Made by a program: the position numbers and the translations under genes | Part shown: positions 40,581 to 48,971 of the stretch, piece after piece | Layout: every line of letters begins with the position of its first letter | Position numbering within the stretch: position 1 is the stretch's first letter | Notes under the pieces: model-generated | What the model was told of the DNA's origin: nothing | The model's database searches: none | What the model saw: only the letters and a program-made list of their open reading frames with translations | Source of the DNA: an uncultured Opitutales bacterium | GTDB lineage: Bacteria; Verrucomicrobiota; Verrucomicrobiia; Opitutales; Intestinicryptomonadaceae | Reading direction: 5' to 3' | DNA: 64,000 nucleotides | NCBI GenBank assembly: GCA_900546565.1 | Contig: URDC01000001.1 | Span: forward strand, 1-64,000

Positions 40581-42026
40581 ATGAATACTACTATAACTTT
40601 ATTCGATTGGGCTTCGGTTAAAATGGAGGCAACTTTGGCGGTTTTCGCAGTGCTCGTCCTCTTGGGCTCGGCGGCATTGCCCGAACGCTTTTCGAAATTC
40701 GTTTCGATTCTGGCGTTCTTGGGTATGTATGCGGCATTGGCAGTCGGCTTCGCATTCAGGGGGTCGGCGGAAAACGCCCTCATATCGAACAATTACGTCT
40801 ATGCTTGCCTGATAACAATCTGCGCATTGCTCACTTCGCAAATGGGCTTTTCGTATTTCGAAAAAATCGGCAGACCCTCATTGCGCAACGAGTTCGCCGC
40901 AACGGTTATGATGTGCGCTGCAATGCTCATACTCTTCGGCAGGTCGAATAACCTTATGCTTTCGTTCGTCGCTTTGGAGGGCGCGACAATCTGCCTCTAC
41001 ATAATGGCGGCATTTGATAAAAATTCGTCGGCGGCAGTCGAGGCTTCCGTAAAATATATCGTCAACGGCGGTGTAAGCGGCGCGATTCTGCTTATGGGCA
41101 TAGCTTTTGTCTACGGCTCGGGTAGACTTGCGGGCGCAGATTACCTCAGCTTCTGCAATTTCTCCGCAGGACTCTTGAACGGCTTCTTCAAAGTCGGTAT
41201 GATATTCATCTTGGCGGGCGTTCTCTTTAAAATGGCGGCATTCCCGTTCCAGTTTTGGGCACCCGACGTCTATCAGGGCGCGCCCACACCCGCTTCGGCA
41301 TTCTTCGCCGTCGCCTCCAAAATCGCGGGCGTCGTGTTCTTGGCAAAAATCTGCGCTTCGCTCAAATTCGATTCCGCCGAAATCATTCTCGCAAAAGAGC
41401 ATTTCGTCTTAGCAATTTCCGTTGTCGCAATTCTCACAATCATAATCGGCAACTTCGGCGGCATAACACAGGTCAAGACAAAACGCCTGCTCGCATTCTC
41501 GGGCATCTCCAACGCGGGCTACTTGCTCGTGCTCATCGCCGCAATCTTGCGCGAGCCCAGAACGCTCGATTCCTTCGAACCCGTTTTATATTTCTACTTG
41601 GGCGCATATATGCTCGCCAATTACGCGCTTTTCTTCGCCGTCGGACAGTTCGGCACCGCGGAGGATTTCGGACAGTCTTTCGCCGATTACCGCGGCTTGA
41701 TGAAAAAACACCCCATAACGGGTTCGGCTCTGGCAGTCAGCTTGGCGTCCCTTGCGGGCATTCCGCCCACCGCTGGCTTCTTCGGAAAAGTCCTCGTCCT
41801 CATCTTGGCGTGGTATGCCCAGCTTTACATTCTCATGGGCGTTATGATTGTCGGTTCGGTCGTCTCAATCTACTATTACTTCGGTTGGATTCGCGCAATG
41901 GTCGAACCGCGCGATTCGGGCGAGTGCTCCTTCACCCCGACTTCGGGAACTAAACAAACAATAGTCCTGCTCTCGACGGCAGTCGTGGCATTGTCGTTTG
42001 CAGTTATCACATTTGTCGGCGCATAA
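40581..42026 (+). CDS. nuoN: NADH-quinone oxidoreductase subunit N
   Basis: 481 residues, antiporter-like. FVALEGATICLYIMAAF has the conserved Glu; KMAAFPFQFWAPDVYQGAPTPASAFFAVASKIAG and KRLLAFSGISNAGYLLVL are the family motifs. Last gene of the operon. The 150 bp behind it are C/A-rich with a 10-bp stem-loop (42117-42126 with 42153-42162) that may help end transcription. Confidence 0.94.
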   Translation: MNTTITLFDWASVKMEATLAVFAVLVLLGSAALPERFSKFVSILAFLGMYAALAVGFAFRGSAENALISNNYVYACLITICALLTSQMGFSYFEKIGRPSLRNEFAATVMMCAAMLILFGRSNNLMLSFVALEGATICLYIMAAFDKNSSAAVEASVKYIVNGGVSGAILLMGIAFVYGSGRLAGADYLSFCNFSAGLLNGFFKVGMIFILAGVLFKMAAFPFQFWAPDVYQGAPTPASAFFAVASKIAGVVFLAKICASLKFDSAEIILAKEHFVLAISVVAILTIIIGNFGGITQVKTKRLLAFSGISNAGYLLVLIAAILREPRTLDSFEPVLYFYLGAYMLANYALFFAVGQFGTAEDFGQSFADYRGLMKKHPITGSALAVSLASLAGIPPTAGFFGKVLVLILAWYAQLYILMGVMIVGSVVSIYYYFGWIRAMVEPRDSGECSFTPTSGTKQTIVLLSTAVVALSFAVITFVGA

Positions 42027-42180
42027 TCGGCATAAAAACACCCACCCAACCAACAACAGCAATAATCCAAACAACCCAACGTTCCCAAAATCCACTCGAA
42101 AAAAACAGAAATAAAACCCCAAAAAAGGGTCAGAAATAGGCAAAAAAGGGTCTTTTTTGGGGGTAAAAAAGGGCAAAAAT

Positions 42181-42552
42181 ATGAAGAAAACGGCGTCAAT
42201 TTCGTGCTTTTTGGCGGGCATTTTGCTTGCCGCGTGCAATTCGGAAGACAAGGATTTGTTCTCCCGACAGATGTCTATCGACTCCATCCCGCAGGGGGCA
42301 ACCGTTGTTGTAAATGGCTTTAAATTGGGAAAAACGCCTCTTGAAATCGGCGTCGAAACAACCGATTCTGGCTGCTTCGTCCGCAAAACTACAATCACCA
42401 TAATCCCCTCCGACGAAAAACATTTCACCCAAATAGAAACCTTCCCAGCTTTCCGCAAATCCGACCCTGAGCCCAGCCGCGTCCCCGAAAAAATGCTCTT
42501 TGATTTGTCGAAAAATCCTGAGACGAAAAAATCTTTAACCGTTGAATATTAA
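42181..42552 (+). CDS. PEGA-domain lipoprotein
   Basis: 123 residues from the ATG at 42181. Signal peptide of lipoprotein type with lipobox LLAAC (lipidated Cys about residue 19). Residues about 35-60 (IDSIPQGATVVVNGFKLGKTPLEI) are a PEGA motif, a short beta unit common in surface and envelope proteins. Function unknown; likely anchored in the outer membrane facing the periplasm. It lies 19 bp before trpB2 on the same strand. Confidence 0.78.
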   Translation: MKKTASISCFLAGILLAACNSEDKDLFSRQMSIDSIPQGATVVVNGFKLGKTPLEIGVETTDSGCFVRKTTITIIPSDEKHFTQIETFPAFRKSDPEPSRVPEKMLFDLSKNPETKKSLTVEY

Positions 42553-42571
42553 AAAATTAAGAAAATAGAAA

Positions 42572-43945
42572 ATGTCCTCAAACGAACAGATAAAATACAT
42601 TTTAGACGAAGAAAAAATCCCGACTCATTGGTATAATATTGAGGCGGATTTGCCCGAAAAAACTCCGCCGCCCATCGATCCGTCGACGGGCGAGCCTATG
42701 AATCCGCAAAAATTGCAGGCGATTTTTTCGGACGGCGCGATTGCGCAAGAGATTTCGCACGAACGATATATAGAAATTCCCGCGCCCGTGCGCAAGCTTA
42801 TGCGCCAGTGGAGGCCGTCGCCGCTTTTCCGCGCGCGCAGGCTTGAAAAGGCTCTTGGTACTCCCGCGCGTATCTACTATAAGTATGAAGGAGTTAGCCC
42901 ATCGGGTTCGCACAAGACAAATAGCGCCGTCGCGCAGGTCTATATGTGCAAACAAGCAGGCGTAAAGCGAATTACAACAGAAACAGGCGCGGGACAGTGG
43001 GGTTCGGCTCTTTCGCAGGCATGCAACGCTTTCGGGATTCAGTGCAAAGTCTATATGGTCAAGTGCTCGTTCGAGCAAAAACCGTATCGAAAAGCTATGA
43101 TGGAAATTTTCGGTGGCACGGTAATTCCCTCGCCCAGCAATCAAACTGAGGCGGGCAGGGCGATTTTGGCAAAGGATCCGAATTGCAGAGGTTCGCTCGG
43201 AATAGCAATTTCCGAAGCAGTCGAGGAGGCTTTGCAGGACGCTGATACGAAATATTGTCTCGGCTCGGTGCTCAACCACGTCCTTATGCATCAGTCGGTT
43301 ATCGGCTTGGAGGCAATCGAGCAATTCAAGTTGGCGGGCGACTATCCCGACCTGATTATAGGCGCGTGCGGGGGAGGCTCAAACTTCGCGGGAATCTCCA
43401 ACCCGTTTTTGGGCGAGATGTTGCGCGGCGGAAAAAAAGTCGAAATTTTGGGCGTCGAGCCCGCGGCGTGCCCGTCGCTTACGAGGGGCAAATATGCGTA
43501 TGACTTCGGCGATGTGGCGAAAATGACGCCGCTTATGAAAATGTACACGCTGGGGAGTTCCTTTATTCCTCCTGCGGTTCATGCGGGCGGATTGCGCTAT
43601 CATGGCATGGCTCCGCAAGTTAGCAATATTATGAGGCAGGGGCTGATGAAGGCCGAAACCGTCAATCAACTCGACGTCTTCGAAAAGGCTGTTATGTTTG
43701 CCCGCGCCGAAGGCATTGTGCCCGCGCCAGAATCGAGCCACGCGATTTGTGCGGCAATCAACAAGGCGTTGGAGTGCAAAGAAACCGGCGAAGAAAAGGC
43801 GATTCTCTTCAACCTTTCGGGGCACGGACACCTTGATATGGCGGCGTATCTCGACTACTTTGCGGGGAAGCTTAAAAATTACGAATATGCCGAAGAGGAA
43901 ATTGCAATGGCTCTTTCGTGTCTGCCCTCTTGCAACGACAAATAA
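42572..43945 (+). CDS. trpB2: Tryptophan synthase beta-like PLP enzyme (TrpB2 type)
   Basis: 457 residues, the longer TrpB2 class. The PLP lysine lies in YEGVSPSGSHKTNSAVAQ, the phosphate-binding Gly loop in GACGGGSNFAG, and TETGAGQWGSALSQACNAFG is conserved. TrpB2 condenses indole and serine to tryptophan and can act without TrpA; no trpA or other trp gene is adjacent, so it may salvage indole. It ends in a TAATG overlap with the next gene. Confidence 0.92.
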   Translation: MSSNEQIKYILDEEKIPTHWYNIEADLPEKTPPPIDPSTGEPMNPQKLQAIFSDGAIAQEISHERYIEIPAPVRKLMRQWRPSPLFRARRLEKALGTPARIYYKYEGVSPSGSHKTNSAVAQVYMCKQAGVKRITTETGAGQWGSALSQACNAFGIQCKVYMVKCSFEQKPYRKAMMEIFGGTVIPSPSNQTEAGRAILAKDPNCRGSLGIAISEAVEEALQDADTKYCLGSVLNHVLMHQSVIGLEAIEQFKLAGDYPDLIIGACGGGSNFAGISNPFLGEMLRGGKKVEILGVEPAACPSLTRGKYAYDFGDVAKMTPLMKMYTLGSSFIPPAVHAGGLRYHGMAPQVSNIMRQGLMKAETVNQLDVFEKAVMFARAEGIVPAPESSHAICAAINKALECKETGEEKAILFNLSGHGHLDMAAYLDYFAGKLKNYEYAEEEIAMALSCLPSCNDK

Positions 43946-45333
43946 TGCGCAAGATTTTGGCGTCAGTTTTAATATCCTTCGTTTGCTCGGTTGGGCAGGC
44001 GGGGGATTTTTTTTACGCGTTCGAATTCCCGCTGACGGCGCGGGCGTCGGGTGGCGGCAGTTTGGCGCTATCTAAGAAAATGCCCGAAACTGCCGGTGAA
44101 TTTTTTAATGTCGGCGTTTGTATGTATTTGGACGCAAAAGAGTCGAAGCTCGGGGCAAAGTCGGCTTCTATGATGTTTGCGCAGGCGGCGTTTGCAGGGG
44201 CGGACTATGGAAAGTATGCGTTTGCGCTCTGTGTTTTGGCTGTCGATGACGCGTCGGAATCGGCGCGGAAAAATTCCGAAGCGGTCATTGAAACCTTGCG
44301 CAAGCTCGACGCCAAAAATTACGCGCCCGCAACTCGCGCTTTGGCAAAACTACATTGGAATGGTAGACTTTTGCCTCGCGATTTGAAGAAATCCGCTGCG
44401 TTGTATGAAAAAGCGTTTATGTTGGGTGACGACAGGGCGGCTGTCGAATTTGCCCTGTTTTGCGACGAAACGGGATATGCGCCGTCTGCGCCTGCAAAAC
44501 TTTTTGTGCGGGTGAAAAATCTTGCAAAAAAGGGGAATGTTGAAGCAAAAACGGCGGAAGCTGTCCTCTTATTGAAAGGCGTTGGGTGTATGGGCGATGT
44601 GTTTGAAGCGAACCGCCTTTTGAAATCGGCTTCGGATAGTGGCGATTGCGACGCAACTTTCAGGCTTGCAATGAATTATTTTGACGGGGCAGGCGTTGTC
44701 GCGGACGAGGAAACGGCGGTGTCGCTTTTGGAGAAGTCGTCGGCGGCAGGGCACGTGAAAGCATTGAACAACTTGGGCGTGTGTTATCAAAACGAAATAG
44801 CTGTGCCAAAAGATATAACTAAGGCGGTAGAGTATTTTAGGCGTTCCGCCGATTTGGGGTATAATGTTGCGCAAAATAATTTGGGGGCGGTTTATGCCGA
44901 GGGATTGGCGGGCGATATGCGGCAGGCGTTCGGACTTTTTAAGTCCGCCGCCGAAAGCGGCAATGAAGATGCGTTCGAGAATCTTGCCCGTTGTTATTTT
45001 GAGGGGCTTGGAACGGCGGCGGACAAGTCGCTCGCCGCTGTTTGGTATGAAAAGGCGGCGCGGCTTGGGAGTGTTTCGGCGAAGTCGCGGTTCGGGGCTA
45101 TGCTTGTTGACGGCGACGGTGTAAAACGCGATTTTAAATTGGGAATTAAATACTTGCGCGAAGCCGCCGCCGAGAATGACGCCGCGGCAATTTCGCATTT
45201 GGGCGCGTGTTATTGGACGGGGACGGGTGTCGAGCAAAACACTACCAAAGCACTCGACTATTTTAGACGCGCGGCAAAGTTGGGCGACAAATCCGCCAAA
45301 GAAATCTTGCGCAAGTTGCACGGAATGCTTTAA
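43945..45333 (+). CDS. Exported Sel1-repeat protein
   Basis: 462 residues from the ATG at 43945, with signal peptide MRKILASVLISFVCSVGQAG. From about residue 55 onward it is built of 36-residue Sel1-like (SEL1/TPR) repeats such as KALNNLGVCYQNEIAVPKDI followed by KAVEYFRRSADLGYNVAQNN. Such solenoids bind proteins in the periplasm or on the surface. It is translationally coupled to trpB2, but I see no functional link. The frame ends cleanly; the following 700 bp hold no intact gene. Confidence 0.87.
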   Translation: MRKILASVLISFVCSVGQAGDFFYAFEFPLTARASGGGSLALSKKMPETAGEFFNVGVCMYLDAKESKLGAKSASMMFAQAAFAGADYGKYAFALCVLAVDDASESARKNSEAVIETLRKLDAKNYAPATRALAKLHWNGRLLPRDLKKSAALYEKAFMLGDDRAAVEFALFCDETGYAPSAPAKLFVRVKNLAKKGNVEAKTAEAVLLLKGVGCMGDVFEANRLLKSASDSGDCDATFRLAMNYFDGAGVVADEETAVSLLEKSSAAGHVKALNNLGVCYQNEIAVPKDITKAVEYFRRSADLGYNVAQNNLGAVYAEGLAGDMRQAFGLFKSAAESGNEDAFENLARCYFEGLGTAADKSLAAVWYEKAARLGSVSAKSRFGAMLVDGDGVKRDFKLGIKYLREAAAENDAAAISHLGACYWTGTGVEQNTTKALDYFRRAAKLGDKSAKEILRKLHGML

Positions 45334-45423
45334 GTTTTTTTGTGTTCCGCGGCGTGTGCGTGTGCTTTTCGTAGGTTCGGAGAACATGCTTTTTGCTTAC
45401 TTCCTAATACATTAATCATTGGA

Positions 45424-45439
45424 CATAATACGTGTTGTG
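45424..45439. promoter_or_regulatory. Candidate operator, copy 1
   Basis: CATAATACGTGTTGTG matches the copy at 45533 at 14 of 16 positions and is a near-palindrome (CAnAAnACGTnTTGTG) with a central CG, the style of LacI-family operators. It lies upstream of the GH10 xylanase-like gene. No cognate regulator is in the neighbourhood. Confidence 0.35.
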
Positions 45440-45532
45440 TGAATAATGGCCCTTTTTAGTTTTCATTGTAGGAAGGAATAGATACAAACTATAAATATGG
45501 ATTTGTTTTTTTTGTTGGTTATCACAATACGT

Positions 45533-45548
45533 CTTGTGTTGTAGTATT
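45533..45548. promoter_or_regulatory. Candidate operator, copy 2
   Basis: CACAATACGTCTTGTG, a palindrome with one central mismatch pair, 109 bp from copy 1. Two spaced palindromes upstream of a secreted polysaccharide-degrading enzyme are compatible with looping repression, which is inference. Confidence 0.35.
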
Positions 45549-45748
45549 GATACAGATGGGGTGAGGAAGCTGTTCATTGAAGTATGGCTAATCTGGTGAA
45601 AATATATGAAATGCGCGGAAGTGGAGGGGTTCGGGCGGAAATATTCGTGACGTTTTCAGTGTAATGAGAAATTTGTTTCTACAAATCCGAATCCGATTTA
45701 GGTGCGTTTGTTTGGGAGATTTCCGAATTGCTCAAAATATACAAGAAG

Positions 45749-45892
45749 TTAGCAATTCGGACAACATTGGGAGGGAAACGCTTCCGCTGATTTTAGCGGT
45801 AGGGGGGCGTTATCGTCGGAAGTGATGATGAGGTATTGGACGGTTTTTAATGCGTTGCGGGCGTCGGGTTCTATGATGTCGATTCCTTCTTT
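45749..45892 (-). pseudogene. Possible gene remnant
   Basis: A 47-codon open stretch between TAG (45893-45895) and TAA (45749-45751) has no start but coding-like sequence (EGIDIIEPDARNALKTVQYL, then IITSDDNAPLPLKSAEAFPS) with the GC-rich codon choice of the surrounding genes. Upstream sequence is closed in this frame and open only briefly in another, as expected of a decayed gene end. The parent gene was not recognised. Confidence 0.3.
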
Positions 45893-46005
45893 CTACAAGA
45901 AGGTATGTGTTGTGCAGTGGGATAAAGTAGTGGGTATTTAATTGGGGATTTTTATAAGGATATTTTTTTTCTTGCGTCGGGCGGTATTTAAAGTAGCTTT
46001 GTGGT

Positions 46006-46015
46006 TAAACGTTTA
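46006..46015. promoter_or_regulatory. Palindrome next to GH10 start
   Basis: TAAACGTTTA is a perfect 10-bp palindrome with central CG, 24 bp before the GH10 ATG, a position where a bound repressor would block transcription or initiation. Sequence style fits LacI-family sites; short enough to be chance. Confidence 0.25.
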
Positions 46016-46039
46016 TTGAATGGTTTTACAGGATAATCT

Positions 46040-47647
46040 ATGAAAGTTATATCTATGGTGAAGAATACATTGGTTTTAATGTTTTGTGCGGTTTCGGTTT
46101 TTGCGTCCGAAGTTAAAATTCCGAGAAGCGGGGCGGAAGACGTAAAGGGAATTATGTCGGAATCCTACTGGGCGCAATGGAATGACGATGTGAATGCGCG
46201 CATCGACCGCGACATTGAGATGAATCGAAAGGCGGATTTTTCTCTGAAAATCGGCAAAATTGCGGCGGGAACAAAGGTGAAGGTTGTTCAGATTTCGCAC
46301 GAGTTTTATTTCGGCGCGCACATTTTCAACTTCGACCAACTCGGCGACAAAACGTTAAATTCAAGATACAAGTCGCTATACGGGACGATTTTTAATTCCG
46401 CGACTGTCGGTTTTTATTGGTATGAATTCGAACTTCAAGACGGGCGTATGCGCACTGCGGGCGAATATTGGGACAGTCAGGATTTTTGGGCGAACGTCGA
46501 AAATCCCACGGCGCAAAAGCACTGGCGTAGACCCTCGACCGACCCTATTGTTGGCTATCTCAAAGAAAGGGGCGTCCGCATTCACGGGCACACACTGGTG
46601 TGGGGCAACAGAATGCAAATTCCCCTTTGGCTTTATGCAAAATGTTTGGAAGGCGACGAGCGCGAGAAGTTTTCAAAGCTCATCGACCGTCCGATGGACT
46701 ATGGCGAGAATGCGACGAGTGTAAATTTTACTCCGCTTTTTGCGAATATGTCGGCAGCAGAATCAGACGCGCTTTTGCCGAATTTCGGAAAAAATCTAAA
46801 ACGCGAATTTGCCCGACGTATAACCAGAATTGCGGAATATTACGGCGATAAAATCGAAAGTTGGGACGTCGTAAACGAAAGCCTTGACTGTTTCGCCGAC
46901 GGTCGTATGAATGCGGGCGGAGTTTTATCGAAAAGCGGGCGTTATGGAATTATGCCTGCCGACTATACGTATGAGGGATTTCAAGTTGCCCAAAAGGCGT
47001 TCCCGCCGAATGTGAAGCTAAACATAAACGACAATCCCTATCAGCCATTCAGGCTTGAACAATACGATGCGCAGGTTCGCGAGCTGATTTCGCGGGGGTG
47101 TAAAATCGATGTCGTAGGCTGGCAAATGCATCTTTTTAATCCGCAAGTTGTCCAGCTTATTGCGGACGGAAAATCTACGGACAATCCGGTTTTTAAAACG
47201 GATATTATGAAGATAAATCCCGAGCATATGTTTAAGGCTTTCGATATGGTTGAACGGGCAAATCGTCCGATTCATATGAGCGAAATTACAATCTGCGCTC
47301 CCGACAATTCCGAACGCGGTCAGATGATTCAAGCCGTTATTACGCGCAACCTTTACCGAATGTGGTTTAGTCGGAAGTCGGTTGAGGGTATAACGTGGTG
47401 GAATGTTGTTGACGGCTGCGGCTATGCGGGAGAACCTTCGGTATCGGGGCTATTTACGCGGGAAATGAAGCCCAAACCGGCTTACTATGCGCTTTCGGAA
47501 CTTATCGAAAAGGAATGGAAGACTAATTTGCTTTTGGAGCCCAATGTCAACGGCGAAATAACGTTTAGGGGCTTTAAGGGCAAATATAGAATATCTTGGC
47601 AAAACGAGAATGGCAGGGAAGAATTCGCCTACATAACTGTAAAGTAG
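46040..47647 (+). CDS. Secreted GH10 endo-beta-1,4-xylanase-like enzyme
   Basis: 535 residues with signal peptide (to about residue 23). The GH10 barrel (about 75-500) shows HGHTLVWGN (about 182-190), the acid/base Glu280 in SWDVVNESL and the nucleophile Glu415 in IHMSEIT. GWQMHLF and TWWNVVDGCGY are further active-site motifs. It should cut xylan or a related beta-glycan outside the cell. Start ATG at 46040 behind AGGATAATCT. There is no separate carbohydrate-binding module; the N-terminal 25-75 stretch may be an extra strand region. Flanked upstream by candidate operators, downstream by a terminator. Confidence 0.9.
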   Translation: MKVISMVKNTLVLMFCAVSVFASEVKIPRSGAEDVKGIMSESYWAQWNDDVNARIDRDIEMNRKADFSLKIGKIAAGTKVKVVQISHEFYFGAHIFNFDQLGDKTLNSRYKSLYGTIFNSATVGFYWYEFELQDGRMRTAGEYWDSQDFWANVENPTAQKHWRRPSTDPIVGYLKERGVRIHGHTLVWGNRMQIPLWLYAKCLEGDEREKFSKLIDRPMDYGENATSVNFTPLFANMSAAESDALLPNFGKNLKREFARRITRIAEYYGDKIESWDVVNESLDCFADGRMNAGGVLSKSGRYGIMPADYTYEGFQVAQKAFPPNVKLNINDNPYQPFRLEQYDAQVRELISRGCKIDVVGWQMHLFNPQVVQLIADGKSTDNPVFKTDIMKINPEHMFKAFDMVERANRPIHMSEITICAPDNSERGQMIQAVITRNLYRMWFSRKSVEGITWWNVVDGCGYAGEPSVSGLFTREMKPKPAYYALSELIEKEWKTNLLLEPNVNGEITFRGFKGKYRISWQNENGREEFAYITVK

Positions 47648-47706
47648 GGCTGCCAAAAGTGTTTCTGTTCCGGGGGTTAAAGGCTCGTTTTTAGCGGAGT
47701 CGAGCA

Positions 47707-47740
47707 AGGAGGGCTATGTGTGAAGTCCTCCGTTTTTTTT
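47707..47740 (+). terminator. Intrinsic terminator after GH10 gene
   Basis: GGAGG (47708-47712) pairs with CCTCC (47727-47731), followed by GTTTTTTTT. A short stem but a strong T run, 60 bp after the stop. Confidence 0.6.
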
Positions 47741-47787
47741 GAATGCAGAAGCATATAGGCGCGCTATCGCGGGGATATTCGCGTCTG

Positions 47788-48666
47788 TTAGAGGTCGATT
47801 TGGTATTGTTCTTTGGCGAAGCGGCGCAAGTGGGTGAGGGATTTTTTCATCTCCATTTCCTCCAAGAAAGCGATGATGTCGTCGAACTTCGGCGTCGCGG
47901 GCTGCGGGGGGAGGACGTCGAGGGTGGTATCGAGTGTTATCAGCTGCATATTGCGGCGCAAGGTCGATTCGCCCTCTTTGACGAGTGGGCGGAACTTTTC
48001 GGGTTTGAGCCAATCGTAGCGGCGTATGATTGTGTCGATATCGCCGAACTCCTTCAACCACTTTGCCGCGGTTTTAGGCCCGACGCCGTTTATGCCGTCG
48101 ATGTTGTCGGCGGTATCGCCTATGAGTGAAAGGTAGTCGGGAATTTGGGCGGGGGCTACGCCGAACTTCGTTTTGACTCCGATTGAATCGAGGGTTGTCC
48201 ACTCCTTATTTTTCGGGGTCGGCGGCAGCATTTGTTTGATGTTGGGGGAGACGAGCTGGGCGAAATCCTTATCGGCACTGGCGATGAAGACGGTGTGTCC
48301 CTCCGTCTTGGCGCGTGTCGCCGCCGAAGCAAGCAAGTCGTCGGCCTCGACGCCCTCCTGTTCGGTGGGCGAGAAACCGAAAATTTCGCAAAGGTATTTC
48401 ATTGACGGAATTTGGCTCTTGAACTTTTCGGGGGCTTCGTTGCGGTTTGCCTTATACTGCGGGTGGATTGCCAAATGGCGTTTTGAGCCGCCCTTGTCGA
48501 AGAACACTGCGGTCGAATGCGGGGTGTTCTCGCACGAGAGCTTTACGAGGCTGTTGAAAAACGCGTGCAATGCGCCTGTGGGAAAGCCGTCGGAGCGCGA
48601 CAAGTCGGGCATTGCGTAGAAGCATCTGAACCCCAAGTTGTATCCGTCTATAAGCAATACGTTCAT
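47788..48666 (-). CDS. 5'-3' exonuclease (PolI N-domain/flap-endonuclease type)
   Basis: 292 residues equivalent to the N-terminal nuclease of DNA polymerase I. LLIDGYNLGFRCFYA starts the PIN-like domain, EQEGVEADDLLASAA carries metal-binding acidic residues, ASADKDFAQLV follows, and DYLSLIGDTADNIDGINGVGPKTAAKWL contains the last acidic cluster and the helix-hairpin-helix. No polymerase domain is attached, so it is a stand-alone nuclease acting on flaps or RNA primers. Convergent with the GH10 gene. Confidence 0.88.
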   Translation of the reverse strand: MNVLLIDGYNLGFRCFYAMPDLSRSDGFPTGALHAFFNSLVKLSCENTPHSTAVFFDKGGSKRHLAIHPQYKANRNEAPEKFKSQIPSMKYLCEIFGFSPTEQEGVEADDLLASAATRAKTEGHTVFIASADKDFAQLVSPNIKQMLPPTPKNKEWTTLDSIGVKTKFGVAPAQIPDYLSLIGDTADNIDGINGVGPKTAAKWLKEFGDIDTIIRRYDWLKPEKFRPLVKEGESTLRRNMQLITLDTTLDVLPPQPATPKFDDIIAFLEEMEMKKSLTHLRRFAKEQYQIDL

Positions 48667-48971
48667 TTGTTTTTAGTAGAATATATTTCGGGTGGGTTAT
48701 CAATTAAAAATTTTTTGATGGGGTGTGGGTGTGTGGTAAAGGGAGGTGTGGGAGGAGGTTCGGGGGAAGGGGTGTGAACTGAGGAGAAAGGAAGTCGGGT
48801 TTGGTTTGGTGGCGCGGGGGGGATGTGTGGCTTGGTTGGATTTTTAAAGGGGTGTAGGGCGTTTAAAATGGGGGCTTGCGGGGTGGTATGATAAAAAGTA
48901 GCAGAAAAAACTTGATTTTTTCTGGGGGGGGTATTGTCGCACCAATAACTTCAATCAAAAGGAAATTAAAT
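48667..48971. other. G-rich intergenic stretch
   Basis: 305 bp between the divergent exonuclease and barrel genes. From about 48718 to 48890 the plus strand is strikingly G-rich and C-poor, with many GGG-GGGGGG runs. No gene is seen. The last 20 bp contain the AAAAGGAAATTAAAT ribosome binding site of the barrel gene. Confidence 0.6.

Larger units (their letters stand above)
45334..46039. other. Long intergenic region upstream of the GH10 gene
   Basis: 706 bp with no intact gene. It contains two copies of a 16-bp palindrome (45424-45439, 45533-45548), an 11-bp inverted repeat TCCGAATTGCT/AGCAATTCGGA (45722-45732, 45751-45761), an open stretch on the minus strand that looks like gene debris (45749-45892) and a TAAACGTTTA palindrome (46006-46015) near the GH10 start. 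Base composition is more AT-rich than the flanks. Confidence 0.6.

Noticed and set aside
45496..45543. 15-residue hydrophobic peptide starting at 45496
   Set aside because: Too short, no ribosome binding site at proper distance, and it overlaps the palindromic site.
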